5,779 nt of DNA from an uncultured Erysipelotrichaceae bacterium (GTDB lineage Bacteria; Bacillota_I; Bacilli_A; Erysipelotrichales; Erysipelotrichaceae). Positions 5,588-5,779 of this stretch are shown here, in pieces (positions within the stretch are counted from its first letter, which is position 1; each line of letters starts with the position of its first letter). A program made the position numbers and the translations under genes. The notes under the pieces were generated by a model. The model saw only the letters and a program-made list of their open reading frames with translations, did not search any database and was not told the origin of the DNA. Location of the stretch: the NCBI GenBank assembly GCA_900319505.1, contig ONOV01000204.1, positions 1 to 5,779 of the forward strand, written 5' to 3'.

Positions 5588-5618
5588 TAAAAAGGCAGAG
5601 CTTTTACGCTCCGCCTTT
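5588..5618 (-). terminator. Intrinsic terminator, minus direction, with no visible gene feeding it
   Basis: On the minus strand AAAGGCGGAGC and GCTCTGCCTTT pair over 11 positions with one G-U wobble (5608-5618 with 5591-5601), leave a 6-base loop, and are followed by a run of T (A at 5589-5593 on the plus strand). On the plus strand the wobble becomes an A-C mismatch, so leftward termination is favoured. Nothing to its right within the window encodes a minus-strand gene, so the gene it once ended may be beyond the edge or displaced by the element at 5631-5669. Confidence 0.75.
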
Positions 5619-5630
5619 ACAACAAAGCAA

Positions 5631-5669
5631 GGCTGAAAGCCCCTGACTTTAGTCATGGGGATAAAAGCC
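5631..5669 (+). mobile_element. Hairpin resembling the terminal hairpin (omega RNA 3' end) of an IS200/IS605-type element
   Basis: AAGCCCCTGACTTTAGTCATGGGG forms a strong stem: CCCC (5640-5643) with GGGG (5657-5660), and TGACT (5644-5648) with AGTCA (5651-5655), with a bulged T at 5656 and a TT apex. An outer GGCT/AGCC pair (5631-5634 with 5666-5669) may extend it. A GCCCC...CTTTAG...GGGG hairpin of this kind is, from memory, typical of the subterminal ends of IS200/IS605-family elements in Bacillota and of the 3' scaffold of TnpB omega RNAs. No tnpA or tnpB gene is inside the window. It is either an orphan right end or one end of an element that continues past 5779. Confidence 0.5.
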
Positions 5670-5697
5670 AAAAATATGCCTTATTTTCTTTATATTG

Positions 5698-5726
5698 TTG
5701 GTTTTCAATACAAATATATGTATAAT
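5698..5726 (+). promoter_or_regulatory. Plus-strand promoter reading off the right edge
   Basis: TTGGTT (5698-5703) and a perfect TATAAT (5721-5726) are separated by exactly 17 bases in an A/T-rich stretch. This is the only good plus-strand promoter in the window, and transcription would begin near 5733. A purine-rich AAGGAAAGAAGG (5765-5776) follows at the very end of the window and looks like a Shine-Dalgarno for a start codon just beyond 5779. An alternative frame from ATG 5718 (or GTG 5733) stays open to the edge but has no ribosome binding site. The unseen gene could be the transposase-related gene of the neighbouring IS-like end; this is inference. Confidence 0.55.
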
Positions 5727-5764
5727 ATAGTTGTGAAAAGAAATAACGAAAACGACAGCTACAC

Positions 5765-5776
5765 AAGGAAAGAAGG
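5765..5776 (+). promoter_or_regulatory. Shine-Dalgarno-like stretch for a gene starting just outside the window
   Basis: AAGGAAAGAAGG lies 3 bases from the window end. With normal 5-9 base spacing the start codon would fall at about 5780-5786. Together with the promoter at 5698-5726 this implies an untranslated leader of roughly 50 bases. Confidence 0.45.
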
Positions 5777-5779
5777 ACT

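Noticed and set aside
5671..5687. AAAATA-TGCCT-TATTTT mini-hairpin
   Set aside because: Six A/T pairs in a very A/T-rich stretch are expected by chance; no U-tail or partner signal supports a function.

Overview
The window looks like a low-to-medium GC Bacillota (Firmicutes) chromosome. The ribosome binding sites are strong AGGAGG or AGGAAAGGA types, the intrinsic terminators are U-tailed, the serA is the short clostridial type with an ACT domain, and the regulator is a WYL-family-like HTH protein. A gut Erysipelotrichia or Clostridia member is my guess from gene content; the sequence does not prove it. Every convincing gene is on the minus strand, so transcription runs from right to left. 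The only plus-strand signals are at the extreme right end.

Right part (about 5440-5779). There is a plus-strand promoter-like element and a purine-rich Shine-Dalgarno stretch pointing off the right edge. Next to it is a two-tier hairpin resembling the terminal hairpin of IS200/IS605 (TnpB/omega RNA) elements. Further left are a minus-strand intrinsic terminator with no visible gene feeding it, and a possible 36-codon small ORF.

Centre (1274-5366). A 139-aa HTH regulator has its own promoter and a terminator that overlaps its stop codon. It is followed by a compact serine operon, serC - serA - larA-like. SerC and SerA catalyse the transamination and dehydrogenase steps from 3-phosphoglycerate to phosphoserine; no phosphoserine phosphatase (serB) is in view. 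SerA keeps the residues expected for serine binding in its ACT domain, so feedback inhibition by serine is likely. The third gene is a LarA-type nickel-pincer-nucleotide racemase/epimerase with every expected catalytic position present. Its presence in a serine operon is the most interesting functional question here. A pair of alternative hairpins sits between serA and the larA-like gene and includes the latter's ribosome binding site.

Left part (1-1273). Downstream of the larA-like gene there is a 16-codon ORF overlapping its stop by ATGA, two hairpins (one a terminator), and a 12-codon ORF with a good Shine-Dalgarno. The two mini-ORFs resemble the first residues of a SAM-dependent methyltransferase and of a low-molecular-weight protein tyrosine phosphatase, so they may be deletion scars. 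Beyond them are a two-domain GNAT-family protein with an unusual acetyl-CoA loop and the N-terminus of a putative nucleoside-phosphorylase-like protein cut by the window edge. No RNA genes or CRISPR arrays were seen. I found no wholly new multi-gene system; the strongest leads are the serine-linked LarA homologue with its leader structure, and the scarred junctions on both sides of the operon.
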